A stretch of 64,000 nucleotides of DNA. It comes from Clostridiales bacterium (GTDB lineage: Bacteria > Bacillota > Desulfotomaculia > Desulfotomaculales > VENG01). The translations under genes and the position numbers were made by a program. The stretch is taken from positions 1 to 64,000 of the forward strand of contig JADQBQ010000007.1 in the NCBI GenBank assembly GCA_016278505.1, written 5' to 3'. Positions 8,262-16,875 of the stretch are shown one piece after another. How positions within the stretch are numbered: the stretch's first letter is position 1; each line of letters begins with the position of its first letter. The notes beneath the pieces were generated by a model. The model was given only the letters and a program-made list of their open reading frames with translations, did no database searches and was not told where the DNA came from.

Positions 8262-8737
8262 TATTCTCCCTCCCCGCTGCAGGCTTTTTCCTGCTGTTTT
8301 GTTTCTTTGTTCTGGGGAAATAGGTTGTGTTTGGTGGTATATGTTGATCCGTTAAGGATGATCTGCTTGGCTTTATTGTGCCTGGTGTTAATAACAATTG
8401 GCGCTACAAGGTTGGCGGTGGCAGCGCCGGGCTTGTTCTGAGGTACGGTAATGGTGGTTAATACCAGGGCATCAGAGGATTGTTTTATCCCCAGTTCCGT
8501 AAGTTCAGGTTCCGGAATCTCCACGGAGTAGTCTGCGAAGTATTGGAAAGGGTCAATTACCAAAAGTGCGATCTCTGGCTTGTCCACCGATTGGAGCCAC
8601 TGTATATGTTTAGTTCCCTCGGCCGGAAGCATGAAAAAACGGCGTAGTCGTTCAAAGCCGGGCAGGCCGGTGGGAAAGGTGATTATTTTTTCATCGTTAA
8701 TTTCCAGAGTGCCAAAACGGGTGGTTTTTACTTTCAA
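8261..8737 (-). CDS. fliW: Flagellar assembly factor FliW
   Basis: A 158-residue FliW. Recognisable parts are the N-terminal TTRFGTLEINDEKIITFPTG, with the following PGFERLRRF, then LQSVDKPEIALLVIDPF and DALVLTTITVP. FliW binds both flagellin and CsrA and acts as a non-competitive antagonist of CsrA. The start is TTG with GGAG nine bases upstream. It is coupled to csrA by a one-base overlap and precedes flagellin, the classic fliW-csrA-hag arrangement. Length is normal. Confidence 0.96.
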   Translation of the reverse strand: MKVKTTRFGTLEINDEKIITFPTGLPGFERLRRFFMLPAEGTKHIQWLQSVDKPEIALLVIDPFQYFADYSVEIPEPELTELGIKQSSDALVLTTITVPQNKPGAATANLVAPIVINTRHNKAKQIILNGSTYTTKHNLFPQNKETKQQEKACSGEGE

Positions 8738-8856
8738 TGACGGTGACTCCTTTCACATTAAGCTGATTCTTTATACTTGCTGAAAAGTCCACGCCATGTG
8801 CCCAAAATGTGTATAAGGGAGCTGATTTAGCGTGCTATTCTTGTGATTAACCAAAA

Positions 8857-8878
8857 GGTGACCTTATATAAGGTCACC
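8857..8878 (-). terminator. Terminator after flaG
   Basis: A perfect palindrome, GGTGACCTTAT and its complement, forms an 11-bp inverted repeat about 27 bp after the flaG stop. On the minus strand it is followed by TTTTGG. The T-tract is short, so termination may be partial. It separates flgL-flaG from fliW-csrA. Confidence 0.6.
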
Positions 8879-8904
8879 GATAGTAAAGCGTTATTTAGTA
8901 TTTA

Positions 8905-9264
8905 CTAAAAGTAATGATCAATAATCATCCCTATATTTTGTTCCATGCCCTGGACAAGCTTGGGCAGTTCGTCCGGGGTTACGTGGCGTTCTTTGCCGCT
9001 CTGGGTATTATTGATTCTGACAGTTGTCTTATCGTTATCATTCTTAACAGCAAACTCTAAAGGTAGGTTGTTAGCCTGGGCATGGTCGTTTAATTTTTCC
9101 ACGGCTTTATTCAGGGCGTTGATGTCCAGTTGGGTGCCCGATTCTTGTTTCTTGGTAGCTGCTTCGGTACCGTCTGGTTTTCTTAGCTGCTTTTCCTGGG
9201 CTTGCTTAATGGCCACATCATCATGGGTAGCCATGCTCTGCAGGCCGCCGTCTCCAATTTTCAT
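8905..9264 (-). CDS. flaG: FlaG family flagellar protein
   Basis: A 119-residue protein. The C-terminal half (LDINALNKAVEKLND, then PLEFAVKND, TTVRINN and the TPDELPKLVQGM segment) matches the FlaG family, small proteins thought to influence filament length and often encoded near flagellin and FliD. The N-terminal half is hydrophilic and rich in Gln, Lys and Thr. The start has GAGGTG about seven bases upstream. It follows flgL by about 14 bp and precedes fliW after a hairpin. Family assignment is good; the biochemical role is poorly known. Confidence 0.85.
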   Translation of the reverse strand: MKIGDGGLQSMATHDDVAIKQAQEKQLRKPDGTEAATKKQESGTQLDINALNKAVEKLNDHAQANNLPLEFAVKNDNDKTTVRINNTQSGKERHVTPDELPKLVQGMEQNIGMIIDHYF

Positions 9265-9278
9265 TTGTAATCACCTCT

Positions 9279-10229
9279 CTACTTTAGGAAGTTCAAAAGA
9301 CTGGTTTGTAACATATTGGCTCCCGCGGACAGTGTTGTTTGATAGGTGAGCTGCTGCTGCGTGAGGTCAATACTGAGCCGGGCTATATCAGCCGACTGAA
9401 GGTTTTGCATTACCTGGGAGAGTCTTACTTCCTGGTCCAGCATCTGATCCTTCACTGCTTCAAAGTGTCGGGTGCGGGCGCCCACGGCCACCCTGTTCAT
9501 TAGAATATGATCCGTGGTGGTTTGAATTTCTTCCACCATGTTGTTTACCTGATCCTGGTCGCCGCTGTTAAGGGCATCCCGCAGATCGATAAGGGTTTTG
9601 AAAACACCGCCGGTTACTTCTGCTTTACCGTCGGCACTTAAATCAGTTGCATTGATAGCGCCGAAGACACCGTTTTCCCCCTCAAGTACCCCCGGGGCAT
9701 CCACTGTGTGTTCCGACAAGTTGGCTACCTCGCGGGAGATTCTCTTCAAGTCACCCCTGTACATAATTTGGTCTGGGTTACTATCATCACGGTAAAAGGG
9801 TGGCCTACTGTTAGTCCGGCCTGCAAAAATGTATTTGCCGCCTGCTGTGGTATTGGCCACATCAACCATCTCATCAATCATTTTATCGATTTGCTCGCCA
9901 ATGGCCTCCATATCTGTATCGCTAAGCGTCCCGTTTGCCCCCTGTACCGCTAGTTCATTGGCCTGGGCCAGCATTTCGCCGGCTGTGCCCAGAGCAGTAT
10001 CGGTGGAATATAGATAAGTCAGCCCGTCATCTATATTCTGAGTATACTGCTTATTTATCTCTTTCTGTGCCTTGACAGCCATTAGCCGGCTGATGTCAGT
10101 GGGGTTATCACTGGGGCGCAGGATCGTCTTTCCCGTAGAAAGCTGTTCTTGGGTGCGGGAAAGCTGGCTCAGGTTATTTTGAATATGCTGTTTAAGGGCA
10201 TTTCCCATCATTTGATTGGTAACTCGCAC
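9279..10229 (-). CDS. flgL: Flagellar hook-associated protein 3 (FlgL)
   Basis: About 316 residues, the second hook-filament junction protein. It has the flagellin-like N-terminus (VTNQMM, QLSTGKTILRPSDNP), the FlgL segment TTAGGKYIFAGRTNSRPPF (about residues 133-151), and a C-terminal helix (LTYQTTLSAGANMLQTSLL). I prefer a GTG start at 10229, giving (V/M)RVTNQMM as in relatives, with GGGGGA seven bases upstream; an ATG 15 bp further up is possible. It follows flgK by about 25 bp and precedes flaG. Confidence 0.95.
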   Translation of the reverse strand: MRVTNQMMGNALKQHIQNNLSQLSRTQEQLSTGKTILRPSDNPTDISRLMAVKAQKEINKQYTQNIDDGLTYLYSTDTALGTAGEMLAQANELAVQGANGTLSDTDMEAIGEQIDKMIDEMVDVANTTAGGKYIFAGRTNSRPPFYRDDSNPDQIMYRGDLKRISREVANLSEHTVDAPGVLEGENGVFGAINATDLSADGKAEVTGGVFKTLIDLRDALNSGDQDQVNNMVEEIQTTTDHILMNRVAVGARTRHFEAVKDQMLDQEVRLSQVMQNLQSADIARLSIDLTQQQLTYQTTLSAGANMLQTSLLNFLK

Positions 10230-10253
10230 GAGGCATTCCCCCATTTTTTTAGT

Positions 10254-11702
10254 TTAGAGCATACGGTTAATCAGGGTATCTAAAAGACTGTCCATTACAT
10301 TCATTACTCGGGCCGATGCCTGGTAGCCGTATTGAAACTGTATCATGCGGCTTAACTCTTCATCCAGGGATACACCGGAAGCGGACTGCTGTAAGCTTGT
10401 TATTTGGTCTAAAATGGCCTGCTGGTTTTCGCTCATGTTCTGGGCGGATTTGGTTTTAGAACCCAGGGTGGCTATGAACCCCTGATAGAAATTCTCGAAT
10501 GTGGAATCCCCGATATCGGTAAAGGTTTTGTTGCGCAGGCGGGCCACATTTAATGCTTGGGTTCCGTCCAGTTGAGCGGGACTGTTTTTGATAGTGGTTT
10601 CCACGAAAATATTACCGGCCCCACCATTTGTACCGTCTAAGGGATCGCTACTTAAATTGACGAAAAAGTTAAGCGGAAGTCCCAATGAAACGTGAGGATC
10701 ATAAGCGCTATTTACTTGTTCTCCCAACTCATTGGCCAGAGCGTCTAGTTCGGTCATGAAAGAATTATTATTTTGCCAGGCCGAAACTGTTCCCACCAGG
10801 CTCCCGTTACTTGCTTCGGTAATATCACTTAAGGTTATTGTTTGAGTGGAAGCATTATCCATTGTGGTTTCCAAAGTTATATCACTGCCTGAAGCTGTTA
10901 CTTTGATGTCGATCAATTCGCGGCCGGGTTCTACGAGAGTAAGGGCGTCGTCAAACATAGTGACTTTTATGCCGCCGTCACTACCAGCGGTAACTTTTAT
11001 CGGCCCGAATTCCGACAGTTCATTTACAAGCATATCTCGTTTATCCAACAGGTCGTTAGGTTGTCTTCCTTCTTGCTTTACACGGACAATTGATTCATTG
11101 AGGTTTGTTAATTGGGCTGATAATTCCTTGACCCTACTTACCTGGTCAAATAATTTTCCCTTGAAAATCTCACCGGAACCGTCACCGATAATACTTTCAC
11201 TGACGTTATCCAGCTGTTCGCGGGTATCTCGAAACAGTCGTGCCAGTTCCTTGCCTGACTCCACCACCGCTGCCTTAATACCGTCATCTTGAGGAGAATT
11301 GTTCAGATCCTGCCAGTCGCTGAAGAAATTAAGCATTACTTCCTGGATGCCCCGGCCGTCCGGTTCGGGAAATATTGATTCTATTTGGTCCATGATTTCG
11401 GTTTTGCTTTCCCAGTAACTTTGCGCGGATGTGGAGTCACGCACCTGGGTGTCCAGGTATTCGTTGCGAATACGCCTTATCTCGCTTATCTCTACGCCAG
11501 AGCCCAGTTGTCCAGGGCTCGTGCCCGAGCCTGCACCGGGGGCGGGGTAGGGAATGCCTGCTGTATGTACTGCTTCCTGGCGGCTGTAGCCAGGGGTGTT
11601 GGCGTTGGCTATGTTATGCCCGGTGACTTCCAGGGACTTTTGGTGAGCGGCCAGCCCGCGGCGGGCAATTTCTAATCCGAAAAATGTACCGGGTGAGGAC
11701 AT
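10254..11702 (-). CDS. flgK: Flagellar hook-associated protein 1 (FlgK)
   Basis: About 482 residues, the first hook-filament junction protein, exported with FlgN as chaperone. The N-terminal rod/hook motif is clear: FFGLEIARRGLAAHQKSLE, then TGHNIANANTPGYSRQEA. The C-terminal motif FQYGYQASARVMNVMDSLLD is also present. The ATG at 11702 has GGTGG seven bases upstream; an ATG 30 bp further upstream lacks a good site. It lies about 600 bp from flgN, separated by a repeat-rich gap, so it may have its own promoter, although I found no good sigma-28 match there. Confidence 0.95.
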   Translation of the reverse strand: MSSPGTFFGLEIARRGLAAHQKSLEVTGHNIANANTPGYSRQEAVHTAGIPYPAPGAGSGTSPGQLGSGVEISEIRRIRNEYLDTQVRDSTSAQSYWESKTEIMDQIESIFPEPDGRGIQEVMLNFFSDWQDLNNSPQDDGIKAAVVESGKELARLFRDTREQLDNVSESIIGDGSGEIFKGKLFDQVSRVKELSAQLTNLNESIVRVKQEGRQPNDLLDKRDMLVNELSEFGPIKVTAGSDGGIKVTMFDDALTLVEPGRELIDIKVTASGSDITLETTMDNASTQTITLSDITEASNGSLVGTVSAWQNNNSFMTELDALANELGEQVNSAYDPHVSLGLPLNFFVNLSSDPLDGTNGGAGNIFVETTIKNSPAQLDGTQALNVARLRNKTFTDIGDSTFENFYQGFIATLGSKTKSAQNMSENQQAILDQITSLQQSASGVSLDEELSRMIQFQYGYQASARVMNVMDSLLDTLINRML

Positions 11703-11840
11703 TGGTTTACCACCTTTGATAAGAATTTGCAAATGATAAAAGAGTCTGGGTCGTAACTTACGGGTTGTTTTTTTACGAAAATAAATGTTTTAGCAGGATA
11801 AAAGGCTTTGCATGTGTGGCTTTGGGGTAAACAATTTTTT

Positions 11841-12300
11841 TAGACAGGATTAACAGGATCAACAGGATTTAAAAAATACAATAATATAATCGATAATCTT
11901 TATCACCTAAAGAGAGTGGAGCTTATAGACCAGTCCAATATATTAAACAAATAATTTAAAAATGTTTTTTAAGACCCCAATGCACTACCCTAAAGCATCC
12001 TGCAAATCCTGTAATCCTGTCTAAAGTCTTTTGATTTTCTTTTTTGTCTTTAACCTCATCCCGCGGATCCCGTTGATCTCGTCAAAAATTGCACTTTCCT
12101 TTTTTAACTTTTTACAATAATTATGTAAATATTTGTTCCCATAGCAACCGACCCTCTTAACACCCCGCCTTTAATCCCTTATCCTGCAATCCTGTAATCC
12201 TGTCTAATGCCTTTTGCCTTTTCTTTTCTCTTCGTTTTAATCTCTATCCCGCGAATCCCGTTAATCCCGTCAAAAATTGCTCTTTCATTTTTTAAGGTTT
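11841..12300. repeat. Degenerate duplicated repeat with an inverted arm, between flgK and flgN
   Basis: This AT-rich gap has no gene but clear internal structure. Two related units of about 120 bp lie in direct orientation (roughly 11994-12113 and 12181-12300). Each begins with a run built on ATCCTGCAA..ATCCTGTAATCCTGT and ends with a run built on ATCCCGCG..ATCCCGTT..CCCGTC, followed by AAAAATTGC. At 11841-11869 the motif TAGACAGGATTAACAGGATC is the inverted form of the ATCCTGT run. Similar ACAGGAT/ATCCTGT runs occur as dispersed intergenic repeats in many bacteria. Function unknown. Confidence 0.75.
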
Positions 12301-12303
12301 TAA

Positions 12304-12801
12304 TTAGATCGATTTATTTAATCGGGATTTATTGGTTAGTGTTTTGTTTAGGCTGCCTTCTTTTGTGTAGCCGGTTTGCTGTTGCGGTTGGAGTAGCCCC
12401 AGCATGAAGTTTGTGAATTGTAGGGCCTGGCCTGCTAGTGCCTGGTTTAAAATATTTACTTCTTTAAGGTGTTCTGTGTTTTTCTGCAACGAAGATTTAA
12501 TATTATTGAGGTCCAGTGCATCGTTTTGCCCGGCATATAGTGTTAGGTGCTCAAGGGACAATGCTCCGGGCAGCCCCAGTTCTTTTTCCAGGGCCTTTTG
12601 TACCTGCAGGCGGTCATTTTCTAGGTTCTTAAGAGTGTTGGATAGTACTTCTTGCTTTTGTGTAATTGTCTGCAGGTTATTGATATCATTACGACGCAGG
12701 TATTGAGTTTGCTCTTCTGCGGCGGCAATCAACTGTTTTATCGCGTGTTCCTGCCGCTGCAATAGTTGATATAGTTTTTCGAACTGCTGTTGTGCTTCCA
12801 T
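12304..12801 (-). CDS. flgN: Flagellar export chaperone FlgN
   Basis: A 165-residue, almost entirely helical protein with a FlgN pattern: an early KLYQLLQRQEHAIKQLIAAA helix, a QTQYLRRNDINNLQTITQ segment, and a C-terminal amphipathic helix. FlgN is the cytoplasmic chaperone of FlgK and FlgL. It begins 2 bp after flgM in the usual flgM-flgN order, ahead of flgK and flgL. The last 25 or so residues are Asn/Thr/Lys-rich and run into the repeat region. Assignment rests on context plus the coiled-coil pattern. Confidence 0.9.
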   Translation of the reverse strand: MEAQQQFEKLYQLLQRQEHAIKQLIAAAEEQTQYLRRNDINNLQTITQKQEVLSNTLKNLENDRLQVQKALEKELGLPGALSLEHLTLYAGQNDALDLNNIKSSLQKNTEHLKEVNILNQALAGQALQFTNFMLGLLQPQQQTGYTKEGSLNKTLTNKSRLNKSI

Positions 12802-12803
12802 TT

Positions 12804-13106
12804 TTAAACCTTCTCATCCAGTAATTTATCGTTGATCATGCCCTGGGCAATTTTATCCGGGTCAGGCTTGTAAGTACCATCCTGAATTTTTGCTTTCAAG
12901 GATTGTACAAGCTCCGGTCTTACTTCCGAGCGCTGTTTGAGTTCCTGGCGGTATGATGCCAGGTCGCGTGCTTCCCGGGAAATTTCAATACGGTCGCCTT
13001 TGTTGGGCGTATTGGTAGTGCCGGAAGTCTCTCGGCCGTCTTTATTGATGTTGGCATGGTTATTATAAGTTTGTAAAGCCTTTATGCCATTAGGATTTAT
13101 TTTCAT
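12804..13106 (-). CDS. flgM: Anti-sigma-28 factor FlgM
   Basis: A 100-residue FlgM. It binds the flagellar sigma factor and is exported once the hook is complete, releasing late gene expression. The N-terminal half is disordered and Asn/Thr-rich. The C-terminal half carries the sigma-binding helices: RIEISREARDLASYRQEL, then VRPELVQSLKAKIQDGTY and PDPDKIAQGMI. A sigma-28-like promoter precedes it, so its own production is under the factor it inhibits. It leads the flgM-flgN pair and follows cheB. Confidence 0.95.
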   Translation of the reverse strand: MKINPNGIKALQTYNNHANINKDGRETSGTTNTPNKGDRIEISREARDLASYRQELKQRSEVRPELVQSLKAKIQDGTYKPDPDKIAQGMINDKLLDEKV

Positions 13107-13147
13107 GGTACCGACCTACTTTCCAATGGTTGTATTCCTTATTTATC

Positions 13148-13175
13148 TATTCGTCTTTGTACCATTGGGACTTTA
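13148..13175 (-). promoter_or_regulatory. Sigma-28-like promoter of flgM-flgN
   Basis: On the minus strand TAAA (13172-13175), 16 bases, then GACGAATA (13148-13155), the same -10 octamer and spacing as before flagellin. The -35 overlaps the cheB stop codon, again mirroring the flagellin promoter at the end of csrA. Confidence 0.75.
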
Positions 13176-14261
13176 TACTTTTTTCAAAATTTCCCGTGCA
13201 ATTTGGGTCAGGGGCAGTATGGTGACAGCCGCACCTAATTCCGCGGCGGCCTTGGGCATGCCGTAAACCACGCATGTACTTTGGTCTTCAGCGATGGTGT
13301 ATGATCCTGCTTCCCTTAAAAGAGCCAATCCCTGGGCCCCGTCCTTACCCATCCCGGTTAGTAAAACACCCATGGCACGCTTGCCGTAAACACTTACAGC
13401 GGAGGACATCACCCAATCAACGGACGGCCGGAATTGCCCGGGCTTAAGGGGCCTGTCCAGGCCCTGGTCCAGCTTTATTGTTACGCGGCTGCCGGATGCT
13501 TTAAAATCCAAATCAAATCCAGCCGGGGCTACAAGTATTTGTCCTGGTATTACGGGATCATTATGTTGGGCATGCCGTACTTTAATGTTGCATTTTCTGG
13601 CCAGGTGGTCGGCCATGGGTTGGCTGAATCCGGCGGGTATGTGCTGTACCACTACGATAGCAGCGGGAAATTTTTGGGGAAGGGTGGGAAGCAGCGATTG
13701 TAGGGCCGCCGGCCCGCCGGTGGAAGAACCGATTACAACCAGGTCAGCCTTTTCCGATGTAACTCTTATACGAGGTCCGGGTGGAGGCAGTGGCTTTTCC
13801 GGTGTTTTTTTTGCCGGCGGTTTCTTTGGTTGTGCCCTGCTTGCCGGTGCAGCATGTACTGCCGCATGTTGTACTGCTGTAGAAAGCTTCTCTGCCAGCT
13901 GACCGGTTACTGATTTTACTTGGGCAGGGCTGGCGGGTTTAGGGACAAAATCCACCGCCCCGGCAGCCAGGGCTTCCATAGTGGCCCTGGCACCGGCAGT
14001 AGTTAATGTGCTCAGCATAATTACCGGCAGGGGGCAGCGGCGCATAACTTCTTTCAAGGCGGAAAGGCCGTCCATTTTGGGCATTTCCACATCCATGGTT
14101 ACGGCATCAGGCTTCAGTGCGCATATTTTTTGCAACCCTTCATCCCCGTTGGAAGCAGTTGCTATAATTTTAAACTTACCGGTTTCCTCCAGCAGGCGGC
14201 TGACCATCAGCCGCATCAGTGCGGAATCGTCAACAACCAGTACCCTAATTGGCTTCTGCAT
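13173..14261 (-). CDS. cheB: Protein-glutamate methylesterase CheB
   Basis: About 362 residues: an N-terminal response-regulator receiver domain (VLVVDDSALMRLMV, phospho-acceptor Asp in TMDVEMPKMDG), a Pro/Lys/Ala-rich linker, and a C-terminal methylesterase domain. The esterase has catalytic Ser in IGSSTGGPAAL, His in VVVQHIPAGF and Asp in LLTGMGKDGAQG. It demethylates or deamidates chemoreceptor glutamates for adaptation. The ATG at 14261 has GAGGA eight bases upstream and overlaps the cheA end by 17 bp; an ATG 18 bp further up is less likely. No cheR, cheD or cheY is in the window. Confidence 0.96.
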   Translation of the reverse strand: MQKPIRVLVVDDSALMRLMVSRLLEETGKFKIIATASNGDEGLQKICALKPDAVTMDVEMPKMDGLSALKEVMRRCPLPVIMLSTLTTAGARATMEALAAGAVDFVPKPASPAQVKSVTGQLAEKLSTAVQHAAVHAAPASRAQPKKPPAKKTPEKPLPPPGPRIRVTSEKADLVVIGSSTGGPAALQSLLPTLPQKFPAAIVVVQHIPAGFSQPMADHLARKCNIKVRHAQHNDPVIPGQILVAPAGFDLDFKASGSRVTIKLDQGLDRPLKPGQFRPSVDWVMSSAVSVYGKRAMGVLLTGMGKDGAQGLALLREAGSYTIAEDQSTCVVYGMPKAAAELGAAVTILPLTQIAREILKKV

Positions 14262-16353
14262 AACCGACATCCTCTGCATTGGTACCGGATTCCTTGATTA
14301 TTCCCCGTGGGTCTACAATGAGAGCTACCTTGCCGTCGCCCAGGATGGTAGCACCGGAGAGGTTATCGACGTGGCCCATGTAGGAACCCAGGGACTTAAT
14401 TACAATCTCCTGCTCTCCCAGTAATCTGTCTACCACAACACCTACTTTTCTGTCGCCTGAACCAAGTACCACTACATACAGCCTGCTGTTTTCTTCGTCG
14501 TCCGACTGTTGGTTGAAGACGCTCGACAACCGAACCAGCGGTAAAACTGAACCACGCACTATAACTACTTCACTGTGACGAACCAGTTTAATCTCATCCT
14601 GTTCAATGGCCAGTGTTTCCACAATGTGGGTTAGGGGGAAGGCATAGGTATGTTTACCCAGAGTTACCATCAGCGCATTAATGATGGCCAGGGTAAGCGG
14701 CAGTTTAATGGTAAAGGTGGTGCCCTGGCCGGGGATGCTGTTAAACTCTACCGAGCCGTTGATCTGCTCAATCTGGCTGCGCACAATATCCATCCCCACA
14801 CCTCGCCCGGATATGTCGTTTACGTTTTCTGTGGTGGAAAAACCAGCTGCAAAGATATAGTCCAGTATTTCTCTTTTATGTAACCTCTGGGCCTGCTCCG
14901 CGCTGATCAGACCTTTTTCTACAATTTTGCTGCGCAGCTTTTCCGGGTCCATTCCTTTACCGTCATCTTCCAGGGTAATTACAATATGGCTTTCCACATA
15001 GGAGGCTTTAAGCTGTACTTTTCCCTTGCGGGGCTTGCCGGCTTTGACGCGTTCTTCCGGCGGCTCAATGCCGTGGTCAATTGAATTTCTGAGTAAGTGA
15101 ATAAGGGGATCTCCGATTATTTCAATGACATTACGGTCTAATTCCGTCTCCTTACCTTCTATGGTAAACTCAACTTCCTTATTCATCTTCTGAGCAATAT
15201 CCCTAACCATACGTGGAAAGCGGTTAAAAACATAAGACACCGGCAACATGCGGGCTTTCATAATTTCGTCCTGTAGATCGGTGGTGACTTGTCCCAAGTG
15301 ACTGGATATCTCCATGAGGCTTTCGGCCAGGTCATCAGATCCATACTGGCTCTCAAAAACATCCGTAAAACGGTTTAGGCGAGTGCGGTCAATAACCAGT
15401 TCTCCCACCAGGTTCATTAAAGTATCAAGTTTTTGCACATCTACACGCACAGTTTTAGAAGTACTAATTTTCTTTTGGTCCTGTGTAGGCTTTTGCTGTT
15501 GATCCGCACGGGTTGGTAAGGTAGCGGACGGAGAGACTTCTTCTTCCTCCTCAGCAGCATCCCTGGACAATAATACCTCATGAACCCTCACATCTTTCAC
15601 ATCAGCTACTGAAGTGGCAAGATTGGTAATATGATCAGTATCTTCTTCTGTAAGTAAGATCACGGTAAAGTGATGTTCAAAATTACCTTCCTGTACATCT
15701 TCGGCCGGAGGGTCGCTCTTGATTATTTCCCCTTTTTCTTGTAGGGTCTCAAAAACAATGAAGGCCCTTACCTCTTTCATCTGGGTGTGACGGTCCAGCA
15801 CTACGGTAACCCAATAAGCGTTGAAACCTTTTAATTGGGCTTGAGCAATTAACGTCTCGTCCGTTTCTTCCAGCTGAGGGAGTGCAATATCCGCGGCCGC
15901 AGTATTATCGACTGCTGCTTTGGTCTCTGAACTGTTTGTTTGCCGGCCCGGATCTTCGCTTGTCCCACCTAATTCAGTATCTTCTTTAAAGGCCGCGATT
16001 TTAGCTGTCACGGCACTGGTGTCCACTTCTTCCCCTTCCCCGGTTATTTCATCGCGCAGCGCGTGCAGGGTATCAAGTGCTTCAAAAAGAGTATCTATTA
16101 AGGGTGCGGTGACGGGAAGCGAGTGCTGGCGCAGTTGCTCAAAAAGATTTTCAATTTGGTGGGTCAGGGTGGACATACGGTCATAGCCCATTACGGCAGA
16201 GGAGCCTTTAATGGTATGGGCTGCACGAAATATTTCCTGCAACACCTCAGGACTGTCCTCTTCCTTCTCCATAGTTAAAAGATTATCGCTAATGACTTGT
16301 ATTTTCTCATCCAGTTCTTCCATAAATACCGCAATTTCTTCATTAGAAAACAT
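14245..16353 (-). CDS. cheA: Chemotaxis histidine kinase CheA
   Basis: A 702-residue CheA. An N-terminal Hpt domain carries the phospho-accepting His (FRAAHTIKGSSAVMG, about residues 43-57). A linker follows with a second domain, then the dimerisation domain (VRVDVQKLDTLMNLVGELV). The HATPase domain includes LLRNSIDHGIEPPEER and DISGRGVGMDIV, and the C-terminal CheW-like regulatory domain ends the protein. It phosphorylates CheY and CheB in response to receptors. It sits between cheW and cheB in one unit, overlapping cheB. Confidence 0.97.
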   Translation of the reverse strand: MFSNEEIAVFMEELDEKIQVISDNLLTMEKEEDSPEVLQEIFRAAHTIKGSSAVMGYDRMSTLTHQIENLFEQLRQHSLPVTAPLIDTLFEALDTLHALRDEITGEGEEVDTSAVTAKIAAFKEDTELGGTSEDPGRQTNSSETKAAVDNTAAADIALPQLEETDETLIAQAQLKGFNAYWVTVVLDRHTQMKEVRAFIVFETLQEKGEIIKSDPPAEDVQEGNFEHHFTVILLTEEDTDHITNLATSVADVKDVRVHEVLLSRDAAEEEEEVSPSATLPTRADQQQKPTQDQKKISTSKTVRVDVQKLDTLMNLVGELVIDRTRLNRFTDVFESQYGSDDLAESLMEISSHLGQVTTDLQDEIMKARMLPVSYVFNRFPRMVRDIAQKMNKEVEFTIEGKETELDRNVIEIIGDPLIHLLRNSIDHGIEPPEERVKAGKPRKGKVQLKASYVESHIVITLEDDGKGMDPEKLRSKIVEKGLISAEQAQRLHKREILDYIFAAGFSTTENVNDISGRGVGMDIVRSQIEQINGSVEFNSIPGQGTTFTIKLPLTLAIINALMVTLGKHTYAFPLTHIVETLAIEQDEIKLVRHSEVVIVRGSVLPLVRLSSVFNQQSDDEENSRLYVVVLGSGDRKVGVVVDRLLGEQEIVIKSLGSYMGHVDNLSGATILGDGKVALIVDPRGIIKESGTNAEDVGYAEAN

Positions 16354-16363
16354 TTAGCTCACC

Positions 16364-16849
16364 TCAAACGTTTTGTTCTGCGTTCATTATAGACTCCAGA
16401 ACCTCTTTTTCTTCGTCTTGCAGTACCTTGGCCAGGTCAAGCAGGATAATCATCCGTTTTTCCAACAGGGCAACTCCCTGGATAAAGGATTGATCTACGC
16501 TGCCAATCACAGAAGGTGGGGGCTCCACGTTACCACTGGAAATCTGGAGCACTTCTGCTACGGAATCTACAATGATACCCATACTGTTGCTATCCATGTC
16601 TACTATAATAATGCGGGTTGACTGTGTGTGTTCCGCTACCTGAAGGCCAAAGCGCTTTCTTAGGTCCATTACCGGAATAACCCTGCCCCTTATTTCGATG
16701 ATGCCTTCGATAAAATCCGGAGCTTGCGGGATGGGGGTAATCTTTTCCATGCGGATTATTTCCAGAACAGCGTCAATTGGTACGCCGTAAACCTGCTGAT
16801 CCAGGTCAAACACAACAACCTGTTGGTTCAGGTAATTCGCGTCTACCAT
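16364..16849 (-). CDS. cheW: Chemotaxis coupling protein CheW
   Basis: About 161 residues, a single CheW domain that links chemoreceptors to CheA. Typical parts are QVVVFDLDQQVYGVPID, MEKITPIPQAPDFIEGIIEI, RGRVIPVMDLRKRFG and IIVDMDSNSMGIIVDSVAEV. I prefer the ATG at 16849, which has TTGGAG eight bases upstream; translation from the TTG 15 bp upstream would place the start inside that site. It lies 10 bp before cheA and about 11 bp after motA. Confidence 0.96.
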   Translation of the reverse strand: MVDANYLNQQVVVFDLDQQVYGVPIDAVLEIIRMEKITPIPQAPDFIEGIIEIRGRVIPVMDLRKRFGLQVAEHTQSTRIIIVDMDSNSMGIIVDSVAEVLQISSGNVEPPPSVIGSVDQSFIQGVALLEKRMIILLDLAKVLQDEEKEVLESIMNAEQNV

Positions 16850-16875
16850 TAAAATCAACTCCAATCAATAATATT

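Noticed and set aside
8945-9349. Open frame of 134 codons on the plus strand
   Set aside because: It is antisense to flaG and the end of flgL, with no start site and an odd Trp/Ser-rich composition. It is a shadow of those genes.
11385-11675. Two plus-strand open frames inside flgK
   Set aside because: They are antisense to the conserved N-terminal half of FlgK, with Ala/Arg-rich shadow composition and no ribosome binding site.
12304-13106. Additional sigma-28 promoter before flgK
   Set aside because: The best match upstream of flgK (TAAA-N16-TACGACCC) keeps only the CGA core and is much weaker than the three reported sites.
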